From Siphonobacter curvatus (lineage in GTDB: Bacteria > Bacteroidota > Bacteroidia > Cytophagales > Spirosomataceae): a stretch of DNA of 64,000 bases. The notes beneath the pieces are model-generated. The model was not told the origin of the DNA, ran no database searches, and saw nothing but the letters and a program-made list of their open reading frames with translations. This document shows positions 27,281-36,505 of this stretch, in pieces (position 1 is the stretch's first letter; the number at the start of each line of letters is the position of its first letter). The DNA is taken from positions 3,472,001 through 3,536,000 of the forward strand of contig NZ_PTRA01000001.1 in the NCBI RefSeq assembly GCF_002943425.1, written 5' to 3'. The translations under genes were made by a program, and so were the position numbers.

Positions 27281-28261
27281 CTATACTTCAGCCAATAAGG
27301 CTTCTGATAACAGAAGAGATTTATTGATGGGTACTACACCTACCTCTTCGCAGACGAGGCCACCCCCTAGGTTGGAAAGGCCCGCGATCTGTTTGGGTGA
27401 GAGTCCCAGGGCTACACAACAGGCTGCAATACTAATCACCGTATCGCCTGCCCCTGATACGTCCGCAATCTGACGAATATGGGCGGGCAAATGGCATTTT
27501 TGTTCCTGAAAATCAATATAGACGCCGCGTTCAGAAAGGGTAATCAGTGTACCACCCAACGACAAGGCCTCTTTAAGTTGCTGAGCGGCAGATTCAAGTT
27601 CGACGGGTTTGCGTACATCGAAGCTGATGTTAAGCCCTTCGCGTAATTCTTTCAAATTGGGTTTGAAAAGCGTGGTTCCTTTATAATGGAGAAAGTTTCG
27701 CTTTTTCGGATCTACTACCGTCGGAATATTCCGCTCGCGGGCCATTGCCACGACTTCTTCAATGAGTTCTTTGGAGATAACTCCTTTGTCGTAATCTTCA
27801 AAGATGATGACCTGGCAACTGCTGGCAAGCTCGCTGATTTTAACCAGCAAGGCTTCCCGTTCTTCCCCGGAAATCGGAGCGTCCGTTTCAGTATCTACTC
27901 GCACCACCTGTTGACTACCCGCAATGATCCGTTCTTTCACCGTGGTAATGCGTTCCTTACTCCGCACAATTCCCGACGTGGCGAGCCCTTTACTTTCCAG
28001 CAAATGACACAGCTCATCGCCGTAGGAGTCCTTCCCAATCACCGAGCAGGCAATGGCCTTTGCTCCGAGAGCCTGTACATTCAAAAGTACGTTTCCGGCT
28101 CCTCCCAGACGAAATTCCCGATTTTGGGCGACCACGACGGGAACGGGAGCTTCGGGCGAAATACGATCGACGCGACCGAATACGTAGCTGTCGATCATCA
28201 CGTCGCCGATAACTAATACATTTAACTCATTAAACGCCTCAAAGACTGCTGGTAATAACAT
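27281..28261 (-). CDS. hldA: D-glycero-beta-D-manno-heptose-7-phosphate kinase (PfkB family)
   Basis: A 326-residue cytoplasmic sugar kinase of the RfaE domain I type; it should phosphorylate heptose 7-phosphate at C1 for ADP-heptose and LPS core synthesis. The N-terminal LVIGDVMIDSYVFGRVDRISPEAPVPVV with its glycine patch RLGGAGNVLLN is diagnostic (quoted in parts), and the catalytic GAGDT motif lies in DVSGAGDTVISIA (about 281). The nucleotidyltransferase half of bifunctional HldE is absent, so a separate HldC must exist elsewhere. I chose the ATG at 28261; a longer TTG-started frame is less likely. The gene symbol is by family analogy. Confidence 0.85.
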   Translation of the reverse strand: MLLPAVFEAFNELNVLVIGDVMIDSYVFGRVDRISPEAPVPVVVAQNREFRLGGAGNVLLNVQALGAKAIACSVIGKDSYGDELCHLLESKGLATSGIVRSKERITTVKERIIAGSQQVVRVDTETDAPISGEEREALLVKISELASSCQVIIFEDYDKGVISKELIEEVVAMARERNIPTVVDPKKRNFLHYKGTTLFKPNLKELREGLNISFDVRKPVELESAAQQLKEALSLGGTLITLSERGVYIDFQEQKCHLPAHIRQIADVSGAGDTVISIAACCVALGLSPKQIAGLSNLGGGLVCEEVGVVPINKSLLLSEALLAEV

Positions 28262-28332
28262 ATTTTCAATGATCAGTGATCCATCATCCGGGATCGGTAC
28301 CCTACGTTCGGTAAGCAAGCCGAATGGGGTTA

Positions 28333-28956
28333 CTAAAAAATGTTGTCAAATAAATAACTGAAGCTGATACCGAACGTCTGGTTTTTGGCATTGGTCGCCA
28401 TGTCCGAGACATTCGTCAGTCCCTGCTGATAAAAGGCCGTTAGCTGAAAGTAATCAAATTGTACGCCTACGCCGCCCTGTACGCCGTAATCGAACCGCTG
28501 CAGATCATAATTATACCGAATGCTGTACTCACTCTGTACACTTCCGTTTTCGCGTTCACGGGTTTTGCCGCCAATGCCGCAGGCTACGTATCCCCCGCCA
28601 AAGAGTAAGAATTTCGTATTCTTTTCTTCATTACCGATTTTCCACATCAGATTGACAGGTAAGTCCAGATAATTCAGGGTCGTTGTCGCTCTTCGCGTGC
28701 CTACCTTGAAATCAGCGATGTAGCCTCGTTGCACAAACAGTAACGTGGGCTGAATACTGAGTGTATTTTTCGCATCCAGTGGAATATCGGAGCCAAGACC
28801 GGCATGAAAACCCGCCTTTGAAATGGGGGCATCCAGCTCTGAACTCAACGCCTGACTCATACTGGACACGTTACCACCCGCTTTGAATATTAATTTACTC
28901 TGTCCCCAGACAGCCGCTGGAAACAGCAGAACAAAAACCCAAATCAAATATCTCAT
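28333..28956 (-). CDS. Outer membrane beta-barrel protein (porin family, PorT-like)
   Basis: A 207-residue protein with a signal peptide ending near VWGQ and an eight-strand outer-membrane barrel of the OMP_b-brl_2 type, with alternating hydrophobic strands and a C-terminal Phe. It is a paralogue of the gene upstream on the same strand (both share DYG...VSD/VSN-type strands and end in F), so they are a tandem duplication. Function is unknown; such barrels are common in Bacteroidota. ATG at 28956, with its own candidate promoter inside the end of the upstream gene. Confidence 0.8.
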   Translation of the reverse strand: MRYLIWVFVLLFPAAVWGQSKLIFKAGGNVSSMSQALSSELDAPISKAGFHAGLGSDIPLDAKNTLSIQPTLLFVQRGYIADFKVGTRRATTTLNYLDLPVNLMWKIGNEEKNTKFLLFGGGYVACGIGGKTRERENGSVQSEYSIRYNYDLQRFDYGVQGGVGVQFDYFQLTAFYQQGLTNVSDMATNAKNQTFGISFSYLFDNIF

Positions 28957-29037
28957 ACAAAACCGTGGATTAGATGACAAAAAAGAGGTGTGTCTTTAAC
29001 AAATAACCTCCATAAGAATTCGAACATACAAGTCTGA

Positions 29038-29070
29038 CAAACGTATTTTTGTTTAGAATGCGTCGTCAAA
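29038..29070 (-). promoter_or_regulatory. Candidate promoter of the second porin gene
   Basis: On the minus strand TTTG (29070-29067), a 21-base spacer and TACGTTTG (29045-29038). The -7 box is exact. The -33 part lies inside the 3' end of the upstream barrel gene. It is 81 bases before the ATG. Confidence 0.4.
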
Positions 29071-29787
29071 ATAGTATTTGATAAACAGTCCAAACGAACG
29101 ATTGGAAATGGACCCGTTCCGGGCCAGATTCGAGACATCAGCTAGTCCCTGGCTGTAGGTAAGGCCCAATACCGTATAATTCCGACGAATCCCAACCGAT
29201 ACATTGAAGCCATAATCCAGACGTTTCAGGCTTTCTTTAAAAGGATCTACGTTTACCCGGTGATAGGCTTCAACGGGTTCAAAGCTCCCGTTGGTGGAGT
29301 CAGCTGCAAAGCCAACCTTATTAAAACGCACCTTATTTTTTCCGTAAAAGCCGTAGCCTACGTAACCTCCGGCCGAAGCATAAAACTTCGTGCGTTCACC
29401 GCCTACCTGCAGCACCACATCCACAGGAATATCCAGGTAATGCAGGGCATTCCAGCTACGGGTACGTTCGGCAAACCGGAAGGTATTGTTATCACCAGAC
29501 GTGTATTCTTTTTCCGGATAGCGTTGTTCAGACCAGTACCCCCGCGGACTGTACCGCAGTCCTACGTTGATTCCTAGCATTTTAGGCACCAGTTCAATAT
29601 TACGGGCAAAGCCGAAGGTAAAGGCGGGTTTAATCATGGGTTCGCCGGTATTCGGCACGAGGCTACGGCTCATGTCCGTACCGTTCAATCCCATCATAAA
29701 GACCCATCGGGGGTCAGCTTCACGCTGAGCAAATACGGAAAGGGAAGACAGAAACAAAGAAATACTCAGCAAACAGACTTTTTTCAT
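29053..29787 (-). CDS. Outer membrane beta-barrel protein (porin family, PorT-like)
   Basis: A 244-residue protein with a signal (MKKVCLLSISLFLSSLSVFA) and a barrel domain from about residue 25 to the C-terminal Phe. It has the same family features as its downstream neighbour: conserved LDIPVDV strand and YSQGLADVSNLARNG near the end. The neighbour starts 96 bases further on. Substrate or structural role unknown. ATG at 29787. Confidence 0.8.
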   Translation of the reverse strand: MKKVCLLSISLFLSSLSVFAQREADPRWVFMMGLNGTDMSRSLVPNTGEPMIKPAFTFGFARNIELVPKMLGINVGLRYSPRGYWSEQRYPEKEYTSGDNNTFRFAERTRSWNALHYLDIPVDVVLQVGGERTKFYASAGGYVGYGFYGKNKVRFNKVGFAADSTNGSFEPVEAYHRVNVDPFKESLKRLDYGFNVSVGIRRNYTVLGLTYSQGLADVSNLARNGSISNRSFGLFIKYYFDDAF

Positions 29788-29902
29788 GCGAAGGAAGTAC
29801 TACGTGTTGGAACCGCAAAGAAACAAAAGGAATCGGGAATGGCGAGAAAATGCGGCCTACTTCTTCCACCGTAATTTATGTTTACGATTCGTAGCCCATA
29901 AA

Positions 29903-29930
29903 AAAACCGGGAATTGGCATTCCCGGTTTT
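29903..29930 (-). terminator. Terminator after the large propeller/HEAT gene
   Basis: A perfect 12-base stem (29903-29914 with 29919-29930), loop TGGC. On the minus strand it follows the stop at 29946 and ends in a T-run. Confidence 0.75.
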
Positions 29931-29945
29931 CCTACTCATAAACGT

Positions 29946-32900
29946 TTATTTTTTCTTCAGAGACATCAAGTACTCTACCAAATCCGCTAAATCCTGATTA
30001 CTAAGGTTTTCGTGCAGTCCGGAAGGCATCATGGAGTCGGCTTGTTGCTTCATGCTCTTGACCTGGGTCATTTTCAGGCGTTGGCTCGTACCACCGGGAT
30101 ATTTTAAATCCAGATCTGATTCGGTCTTGCTCGCTACGATACCCGCCAGCGAAGAACCATCTTTCAGTTGAACTTCCCAGCCTTCAAAGCCAAAACTGAT
30201 ACCTGCTGAAGGGTACAGAATGGCCATGTACTGACCTTCCTTAGGCAGTTTAGAGCCAATTTCCGAGAGCTTCGGTCCAAAATCCGCTCCCTGACCGTTG
30301 ACCTGGTGACAAATCGCACAGTTCTGAGCGAATACTTTAACCCCCCGCTGAACGTCTCCCTGCAGAGCCAGTAATTCATCGATTTTGGGCAGTGGTTTTC
30401 CGGTGGTCGTTTCGCCGCTTAAGTAGCTGGCGGCTTCCTTACTTACGGCTTTTCGCCAGGCATTAGCCACCCCCTGTACGGCATAGGTAATGTATTCTTT
30501 TTCGATTTTACCATCCTTGAGTAAAACCAGAATTTCGTCTTCACCCATCATCGAGCCGCCCAGATTACGGGTAGCCAACTGCCGTACCCACTTCGGCTGA
30601 CGTTTATCCAGAGCCAGAGCAGACAGGTAACTGATGGATTCCTTCGTACCCACCTTGCGTAGGGCCGTCAATGCTTTTCGGATTTTAGCTTCGTCTTTAC
30701 CGTACAAAATCGCCTTTACCTGCGAGCCCCCTCCCTGAACGAGTAGCTGATTCATCGCGATGCGGCCCAGGTTTTCATCCAGCGGATCGAGGGCCGTTCG
30801 TAATAATTTAGGGTTCTCTTCGGGTAAACTGTAGCGGGTAGCGTACACCAGGTATTCACCGTTGTTGAGGGTAGCCATTAGCTTCCGTAACGTGGCTTTG
30901 GCAGTAGGGTTATTCCGAACGAAATCCGCATCCATGTGCATCAAGGCCAGCTTGGTCAACTCCGCCTGACGCGTCGAATTGCCCTGCAACAGTTTCACCA
31001 GTGTTTCTGATTTCACGTTTCCCTGGTGAAAATCAAAGGCCCGGAAATACCGCAGCCGTTCGTTCGATAACGACAACTGATCATCCGTAATGAGTTGGTA
31101 TAGGTAAGGAATGGCCAGATCCGTACGAGCCCGCCAAACGATGTCTTTTTCAGCGGCCGTTGCCGTCGGCTTCGGATGCAATTTCGTATACGCCGCAAAG
31201 TAACTATCCCACTGCCGGTCAGCTCCAACGCCTAAGGCCTCCAGATACCAGCGATCTTTTCCATCGTACTGATCGGCCAACGAAGCCCAAAGTTCAGCAG
31301 CTTCGGGGGCCTTCTGATGCCGCAGGGCAATGGCACACTCGCGGCGTACGGCTGGGTTCGAGTCTTTCGCTAGTTGACGGACGTACCCCAGCACGTTCAG
31401 GTTCAGCTGACGAGCCGCCCGCAAACCCGCCATTCGCAAGTCGGCGTTGGCATCTTTCAAGGCTTCTTCTACGTACGGCTGTCCCTTCATTTTGGCCAGT
31501 ACCCAGAACGCCCGAGCCCGCATGCGGGGATTCGCGTCCGAGTGCCAGAGATTTTCAAGTACTGGGACGGCCTGATCTCCTAGCTTCATCAATGCATTCC
31601 AGGCCTTGTACCGCACTGACATATTCGGACTTTGCAGGGCCATCAAAGCACCGTTAGGATCATTGTACTGATAGCTGGGAGCCGTATACGATTGGTTGGT
31701 CGGAGCCACGCGGTACACCCGGCCCCGCGTCTGATCGCCCGCCTGGTGACCACCCACACCCGGATCGTACCAGTCGGCAATGAGTAAAGAACCGTCGGGA
31801 GCCACCGAAACATCCGAAGGCCGGAACCAGCGGTCGCCGTCATTTTTGAGTAAATTTTCAATAGTTGCGGTATACCCCGCTCCGCTCGGTGTTACGGGAT
31901 AACTCCGGACTACATTGTGGCCCGGTTCACAGTGAATCATTTGATTTCGGTACACGGCGGGTAACAAATCGCCTTCATAGATGACGATCCCCGTAGGCGA
32001 ACCACTGCCGGTTTGCAACAGGTTAGGTACTACGCCGGGGTCATTCAGGTGCCAGTGTTTGAGGGGCGTTTCCTTTTCTTCGTTGGTACGGCTGGCGGGC
32101 CAGTTGGCTCCGGTCATTTCATCGGTGTAGCCATAGTTGCCCCCTTCCAGGACGTAATTGATGCGTACGCCTTTGTTACCATCGTCGTCGTTGTCGGACT
32201 GCCAGACGGTCCCGTAACTATCTACGGCCAGCTCGAACGGATTTCGGAAATTGTGAGCCAGTACCTCTATGTTCGTAAAATCCAGGTCACAGCGGAACGC
32301 CATGCCTTGTTTGTACTTGTTTTTATTTCCCGTTTGAATGGGGTCGCCATCCTGATCTTTGATGAGATTTCCCTTCGCATCCCGCAACTGTTTCCCTTCG
32401 TTTCCGAAGTTGAAATATAGTTTTCCATCCGGACCAAAGACGAAGGTATGCATGCCATGGTCGTGCTGTTCACCTTCAATTCCCTGGAAAATAACCGTTT
32501 TTTTATCGGCCTTATCATCGCCGTCCGTATCTTCAAACAACCAGACATAGGGGCTTTGCGACACAATCGCTTTGTTGCCCAGTACCAATATTCCCAACGG
32601 AGCATTCAGTTCTGGCCCCTGATACCAGACTTTCTGGACGTCCGCTTTGCCGTCCCCATTGGTATCCTCCAGAATGACGATGCGGTCTCCTTTGTCAGTT
32701 GTGGGGTTACCATTAATCGCCGGACGATAGTTATACGCCTCGGTGATCCAGACCCGTCCCCGCTCATCCACGTCCATATTGGTGGGATTCTGCAGCATGG
32801 GCTCGGTTGCGTAGGTTCGCACTTGCAGCCCATCCACGGTTTTTAGCGTTCGCAGGGCATTCTCGGGTAGCCGTTTTTGAGCATCCGTCAGTACTGAATC

Positions 32901-33026
32901 CATTAGAGCATTGATGGTTCGGGATACGGGATTTTGCTGTACGGCAAGCAGCGAAAATAACCCGCCAGCCAGCGAAAAAGCCAGCCCCCAGCGAGCCGGT
33001 CTACTCCAGAAAGGATGCGTATTCAT
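29946..33026 (-). CDS. PVC-type heme-binding CxxCH protein with propeller and HEAT repeats
   Basis: A 1026-residue exported protein. After a signal peptide it has an N-terminal beta-propeller (about 50-440, with NPTNMDVDERGRVWITEAYN and DTNGDGKADV-type loops), helical HEAT-like repeats (about 470-800) and a C-terminal cytochrome c domain with CAICHQ (about 902) and a late Met for heme ligation. This architecture matches membrane-bound dehydrogenase-like/PVC-type proteins whose substrate is unknown; a periplasmic electron-transfer dehydrogenase is the usual inference. I chose ATG 33026 (MNTHPFWSR) over a TTG at 33086. The corA gene ends 68 bases upstream on the same strand. Confidence 0.87.
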   Translation of the reverse strand: MNTHPFWSRPARWGLAFSLAGGLFSLLAVQQNPVSRTINALMDSVLTDAQKRLPENALRTLKTVDGLQVRTYATEPMLQNPTNMDVDERGRVWITEAYNYRPAINGNPTTDKGDRIVILEDTNGDGKADVQKVWYQGPELNAPLGILVLGNKAIVSQSPYVWLFEDTDGDDKADKKTVIFQGIEGEQHDHGMHTFVFGPDGKLYFNFGNEGKQLRDAKGNLIKDQDGDPIQTGNKNKYKQGMAFRCDLDFTNIEVLAHNFRNPFELAVDSYGTVWQSDNDDDGNKGVRINYVLEGGNYGYTDEMTGANWPASRTNEEKETPLKHWHLNDPGVVPNLLQTGSGSPTGIVIYEGDLLPAVYRNQMIHCEPGHNVVRSYPVTPSGAGYTATIENLLKNDGDRWFRPSDVSVAPDGSLLIADWYDPGVGGHQAGDQTRGRVYRVAPTNQSYTAPSYQYNDPNGALMALQSPNMSVRYKAWNALMKLGDQAVPVLENLWHSDANPRMRARAFWVLAKMKGQPYVEEALKDANADLRMAGLRAARQLNLNVLGYVRQLAKDSNPAVRRECAIALRHQKAPEAAELWASLADQYDGKDRWYLEALGVGADRQWDSYFAAYTKLHPKPTATAAEKDIVWRARTDLAIPYLYQLITDDQLSLSNERLRYFRAFDFHQGNVKSETLVKLLQGNSTRQAELTKLALMHMDADFVRNNPTAKATLRKLMATLNNGEYLVYATRYSLPEENPKLLRTALDPLDENLGRIAMNQLLVQGGGSQVKAILYGKDEAKIRKALTALRKVGTKESISYLSALALDKRQPKWVRQLATRNLGGSMMGEDEILVLLKDGKIEKEYITYAVQGVANAWRKAVSKEAASYLSGETTTGKPLPKIDELLALQGDVQRGVKVFAQNCAICHQVNGQGADFGPKLSEIGSKLPKEGQYMAILYPSAGISFGFEGWEVQLKDGSSLAGIVASKTESDLDLKYPGGTSQRLKMTQVKSMKQQADSMMPSGLHENLSNQDLADLVEYLMSLKKK

Positions 33027-33093
33027 TCGTTTAGAAGTATTGATTAATGTTTTGTATTTTCTACAAGGCAGAAAAGATATAACCAAAAAATGA

Positions 33094-34041
33094 TTAAATC
33101 CAGTGTTTCCGTCGGAACCATCCCAGTACCGACAGCGAGGAGAGCATCATCAAGGCCAGTGACAGCCAGAAGCCAATCGGCGAACCCGTGGAAGGCAGGT
33201 GATCGAAGTTCATCCCGTAGATCCCCGCAATAAGCGTAGGCGGCATGAAGACAATCGTTACCACCGTAAAGATTTTGATAATCTGGTTTTGTTCCAGATT
33301 GACCAGACCCATAAACGTGTTCTGGAGATACTCCAGGCGTTCAAAGTTAAAGGTGGAATATTCGAGCAGTGAACTAATATCTTTCAGTACCAGCCGAAGG
33401 CGTTCCCGGTGCGAATCAGGAAACAGGGAGCTTCGCAGTACGTTGGAAAGTACCCGCTGTTTATCAATGATGGTTTCCCGCAGCAACATGGTATTTTCCT
33501 GGAGCGTATTGATGCGAATCAGTACTTCCTGACGCGGTTTCTGGTCGGCCGTCAGCGATTTTGAGAGTAAGGAAACGTCCCTTGAAATAGATTCAAGCAA
33601 ATCGGCATCGGTTTCAATGCGGGTTTCCAGCAATAAAATGAAAATGTCGGCTCCAATCTGAAAGGTCTCGTCACCGGTGACTTTCATTCGCTTCACCGTA
33701 TCGGCGAAGGTTTTCGAGTCGCCCCGTCGGTACGTAAACAAGGTGCCATTCCGCAGAATCATTGAAACCGGATACGTACGGAATCCTTCGGTATCAATAC
33801 TCAGGAAGTTAGAGTTGGCATTCAATGCATCGTTCTGCTCGAAGAATCGGGCAGAACTTTCAATTTCTACGATTTCCTGGGGTGTCTGAAAACTAACCGT
33901 GTATTTATTTTCTACCCATTCCTCTTCCTCCTGACTAGCCGACTGCAAATCGATCCAGATTACATTTTTTAAATGGCCCAGTTCCTTTACATCGTTTTCA
34001 CGCCGGATTTGCTTTCCTTCCTTGTAGTAAATTCTAACCAC
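33094..34041 (-). CDS. corA: Magnesium/cobalt transporter CorA
   Basis: A 315-residue inner-membrane channel for Mg2+/Co2+ uptake. The long N-terminal cytoplasmic alpha-beta domain with a coiled helix is followed by two C-terminal membrane helices (about 250-272 and 285-307) joined by the CorA signature YGMNF (about 282). All family landmarks are present and length is normal. The start is a GTG at 34041; an in-frame stop three codons upstream rules out a longer gene. The propeller/HEAT gene follows 67 bases downstream. Confidence 0.93.
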   Translation of the reverse strand: MVRIYYKEGKQIRRENDVKELGHLKNVIWIDLQSASQEEEEWVENKYTVSFQTPQEIVEIESSARFFEQNDALNANSNFLSIDTEGFRTYPVSMILRNGTLFTYRRGDSKTFADTVKRMKVTGDETFQIGADIFILLLETRIETDADLLESISRDVSLLSKSLTADQKPRQEVLIRINTLQENTMLLRETIIDKQRVLSNVLRSSLFPDSHRERLRLVLKDISSLLEYSTFNFERLEYLQNTFMGLVNLEQNQIIKIFTVVTIVFMPPTLIAGIYGMNFDHLPSTGSPIGFWLSLALMMLSSLSVLGWFRRKHWI

Positions 34042-34183
34042 GTCTGCTTGCTATTATACTGGTTCGTTTCTCAAAACAAATAACAAGTGTTCAGAGAAAC
34101 AACTATCCGAACCGTGCTGGGGTAGCAGAAGGCGAAAATTCATGAACGACACCTTCGGATGGGGAATCTTGTTTTGATTCAAC

Positions 34184-34225
34184 AAAAAGGAAAACCCGGC
34201 TCTTGCAAGCCGGGCTTTCCTTTTT
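34184..34225 (-). terminator. Orphan terminator-like hairpin
   Basis: A strong near-perfect stem with A- and T-runs in both arms (AAAAAGG...CCCGGCT CTTGCA AGCCGGG...CCTTTTT in outline). It lies between the divergent corA and LuxR-type genes, so no recognised gene ends here on either strand. The strand given assumes a transcript coming from the right. Confidence 0.5.
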
Positions 34226-34735
34226 GGAACTGGTTTTCTTAGTGAATCTTGAAAAATGTTCGACGACACCCTTCACATAGATACCACCGCAGGGGAAGAA
34301 AAAACAATAAGTACTTTACAACAAGGGGTCTTCGCCGTCTTTGCGTTGCGATAGATTTACAATAGGGACAAGCGGTGTTTACAGGGTTCATAACTAGCAA
34401 GGACAATAGGTGAAAAGTTTGGGGAGAATTTGGAATTACACATCAAGTTAACGCTTACTTAAATTCTTTTAATAACTTATCTTTTGATAAATTTCAGACT
34501 TAAATTAATCTTTATTACCGGCCTTATCTTCATAATAAATTATTGTTAAATTTTATATTCAAAGCCATACAAGGTTTGTTTTAACGTATAGATATTATAT
34601 TATTTTTCTCTCATTTCATACCGCAAAAGTGGGCTTTCTGAGCTTAGGAAGTTATTTTTACACATAGACTCTCAATAGACAAATTGTAAAATAGTGTTTT
34701 TAAATACATTTTTGTCCTGCATTAATTCCGCCTAA
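34226..34735 (+). other. AT-rich region upstream of the LuxR-type gene
   Basis: 510 bases without a credible coding frame. The first part (34226-34400) has mixed composition; the rest is strongly AT-rich and holds the promoter of the next gene. A small RNA ending at the orphan terminator is possible but I see no clear promoter for it. Confidence 0.4.
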
Positions 34736-35851
34736 ATGTCCTGGTCTATTACTCGTCTTTTTACACGCGTTCCCTATGAATACATAGAAGCTTTTAGTCA
34801 GCATCGTATTCAATTAATTCGTAGTCGAATCTATTTATTAGCTTGGGCTACAGTAGCCTATTTTCTGGAACTAATTATTTTGGATTGGGTCGCGTACCGA
34901 AGAGGTCAATCCTTTGATGATGGGATTGGTGGCTACTTAATGTATACGCAAGTCCTTTTGGGACTTTGTTTGCTTACAGCAGTGTATACATTAACTCTCT
35001 GGCCCCGGGGAACACTACAGCTTTCTCCCAAAGCCCGAATCGCCTACTACGCCAACATCACGCTGACCTGTTTGTACCTATTTATTCGTTCGCTCTTGGT
35101 GTACAAGGCCCGGCAGTCCATCGTATTTTATTTCGTTTCCTTGATTGCGGCACAGATTATCTTTTTGACCGACTGGCGCCCCCGGCTAACCATTTCGCTG
35201 GTGGGCCTCCTTTCCATGCTGCTTTTGATTTATATCACCCCAGTAGCCAATACCGATGAAAAGACCATTCGGCTCTTTGAGTGCACGGGAGTGACCGTCA
35301 TGCTTTTCATTGCTTCCACTTACTTCTATAACACGGAAGTACAGATGTTTCTGAACCTGAATGTGATTCAGCAGCAGAACCAACAGCTGGGTACGTACGC
35401 CCAGCTACTGGAACAGGAAAAGCAGCAACGGGAGGAGGAATTGGAGCAACGGAGTCGCGAGCTGACCAGTTATACGCTCCAGGAAGTGAAGTACAGCCGT
35501 TTTTTGGAAGAAATCAGGCAACAGATTCAGCAGGAAAGTTTACCGGATATACGCCGGATTCCCGCCCAGATTACCACGTATCTACACGGCGAGGACAAGT
35601 GGAGCTACTTCAAGGATGTGTTTGAAAATGTACACCCTCAGTTTTTTGAGCGGATTACCGGGGAATTTCCCTCACTTAGTTCCAACGACTTGCGGCTGAT
35701 GGCTTTGCTGAAAATGAATCTCAGTACGAAGGAAATTGCGGATATTCTGGGTATTTCGCCTCAAAGTGTCAATACCGCCCGGTATCGCCTCCGTAAACGA
35801 CTCAATCTGAAACCGGAAGATGATCTGGAAAGCAGAATCCGAAATCTCTAA
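34736..35851 (+). CDS. Membrane-tethered LuxR-type transcriptional regulator
   Basis: A 371-residue protein. The N-terminal half has six hydrophobic helices (about 30-52, 70-88, 104-121, 128-145, 150-168, 178-200), followed by a coiled coil (about 208-250, QQNQQLGTYAQLLEQEKQQR) and a C-terminal LuxR/GerE-like helix-turn-helix (about 312-365, ALLKMNLSTKEIADILGISP then QSVNTARYRLRKRL). No receiver or kinase domain is seen, so it is likely a one-component membrane sensor; the cue is unknown. ATG at 34736, after an ACATTTTTG stretch near the -7 consensus. It stands alone, converging on a GNAT gene. Confidence 0.8.
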   Translation: MSWSITRLFTRVPYEYIEAFSQHRIQLIRSRIYLLAWATVAYFLELIILDWVAYRRGQSFDDGIGGYLMYTQVLLGLCLLTAVYTLTLWPRGTLQLSPKARIAYYANITLTCLYLFIRSLLVYKARQSIVFYFVSLIAAQIIFLTDWRPRLTISLVGLLSMLLLIYITPVANTDEKTIRLFECTGVTVMLFIASTYFYNTEVQMFLNLNVIQQQNQQLGTYAQLLEQEKQQREEELEQRSRELTSYTLQEVKYSRFLEEIRQQIQQESLPDIRRIPAQITTYLHGEDKWSYFKDVFENVHPQFFERITGEFPSLSSNDLRLMALLKMNLSTKEIADILGISPQSVNTARYRLRKRLNLKPEDDLESRIRNL

Positions 35852-35909
35852 AGAAATCTCCTTTTCGAAAGCTTTCGCCCGTATTGGGAATGGCACGTGC
35901 GATGGAATA

Positions 35910-36416
35910 CTAGCGAGTCAGTTCCCACCGCCAAAGCAAGCCCTCTTCGGGGTGGAGTACCTGGGTTTTCTTCTGGAAACCTACTTTGCTTAAGACTTTG
36001 GTCGACGGGTTTTCTTCATCAACCGTATGAGCGACAATGGTACGTACTTCCGGAAAGGTAAAGGCGTAATCGACCAGGGCATTGGCGGCTTCGGTAGCTA
36101 ATCCACGGTCCCGATGACTAATTTTAATTTCATACCCGATTTCTACTTCGCCCTGATCGCTGGGTTGCCCCTTGTACCCGCAACTGCCAATCAGCAGGTT
36201 CTCCGGACGATAAATGATCAAATGTGCTCCCCATTTTTCAAGCGAAGGATCTTTCTTGACCTGCTGATAGAATTCCGGAAAAGCATCCATATTCTCAGTC
36301 CAGCGACGCGGTACATTGGCTCCAATCACTTGGCTAAGTACATTATTACCAGCCAATACGGCTTCCCAAAGCGTTAGATCACAAGCTAGTAGACGAAGAC
36401 GGGACGTTTCGATCAT
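35910..36416 (-). CDS. GNAT family N-acetyltransferase (RimJ/RimL type)
   Basis: A 168-residue cytoplasmic acetyltransferase. The RimJ/RimL-like signs are an N-terminal TSRLRLLACDLTLWEAV, the IGYEIKISHRDRGLATEAANAL motif with the acetyl-CoA loop (R-x-x-G-x-A in DRGLATEA), and VDEENPSTKVLSKVGFQ near the C-terminus. Substrate is unknown; this group acetylates peptides, ribosomal proteins or small amines. ATG at 36416. It lies 58 bases from the convergent LuxR-type gene and is followed upstream by a terminator, so it is monocistronic. Confidence 0.87.
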   Translation of the reverse strand: MIETSRLRLLACDLTLWEAVLAGNNVLSQVIGANVPRRWTENMDAFPEFYQQVKKDPSLEKWGAHLIIYRPENLLIGSCGYKGQPSDQGEVEIGYEIKISHRDRGLATEAANALVDYAFTFPEVRTIVAHTVDEENPSTKVLSKVGFQKKTQVLHPEEGLLWRWELTR

Positions 36417-36452
36417 GAATCGGAGATAAATTCAGTTAGGAATTGAATATAG

Positions 36453-36492
36453 CCTAAAAAAGCGGAAAAGGTATCTTTTCCGCTTTTTTAGG
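36453..36492. terminator. Terminator, mainly for the Ig-like protein gene
   Basis: A perfect 18-base stem (36453-36470 with 36475-36492), loop GTAT, with A- and T-runs. It follows the minus-strand gene ending at 36506. Confidence 0.88.
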
Positions 36493-36505
36493 CCTCTTGG
36501 AATGA

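Noticed and set aside
29045-29052. TATTTTTG-like box on the plus strand near 29045
   Set aside because: No plus-strand gene follows; both genes there are on the minus strand.
31160-31657. A 165-codon plus-strand frame inside the propeller/HEAT gene
   Set aside because: No start context or protein features; the opposite strand codes for a known architecture.
34054-34269. A 71-codon minus-strand frame near the corA start
   Set aside because: It runs through the orphan terminator hairpin, which makes a coding role unlikely.
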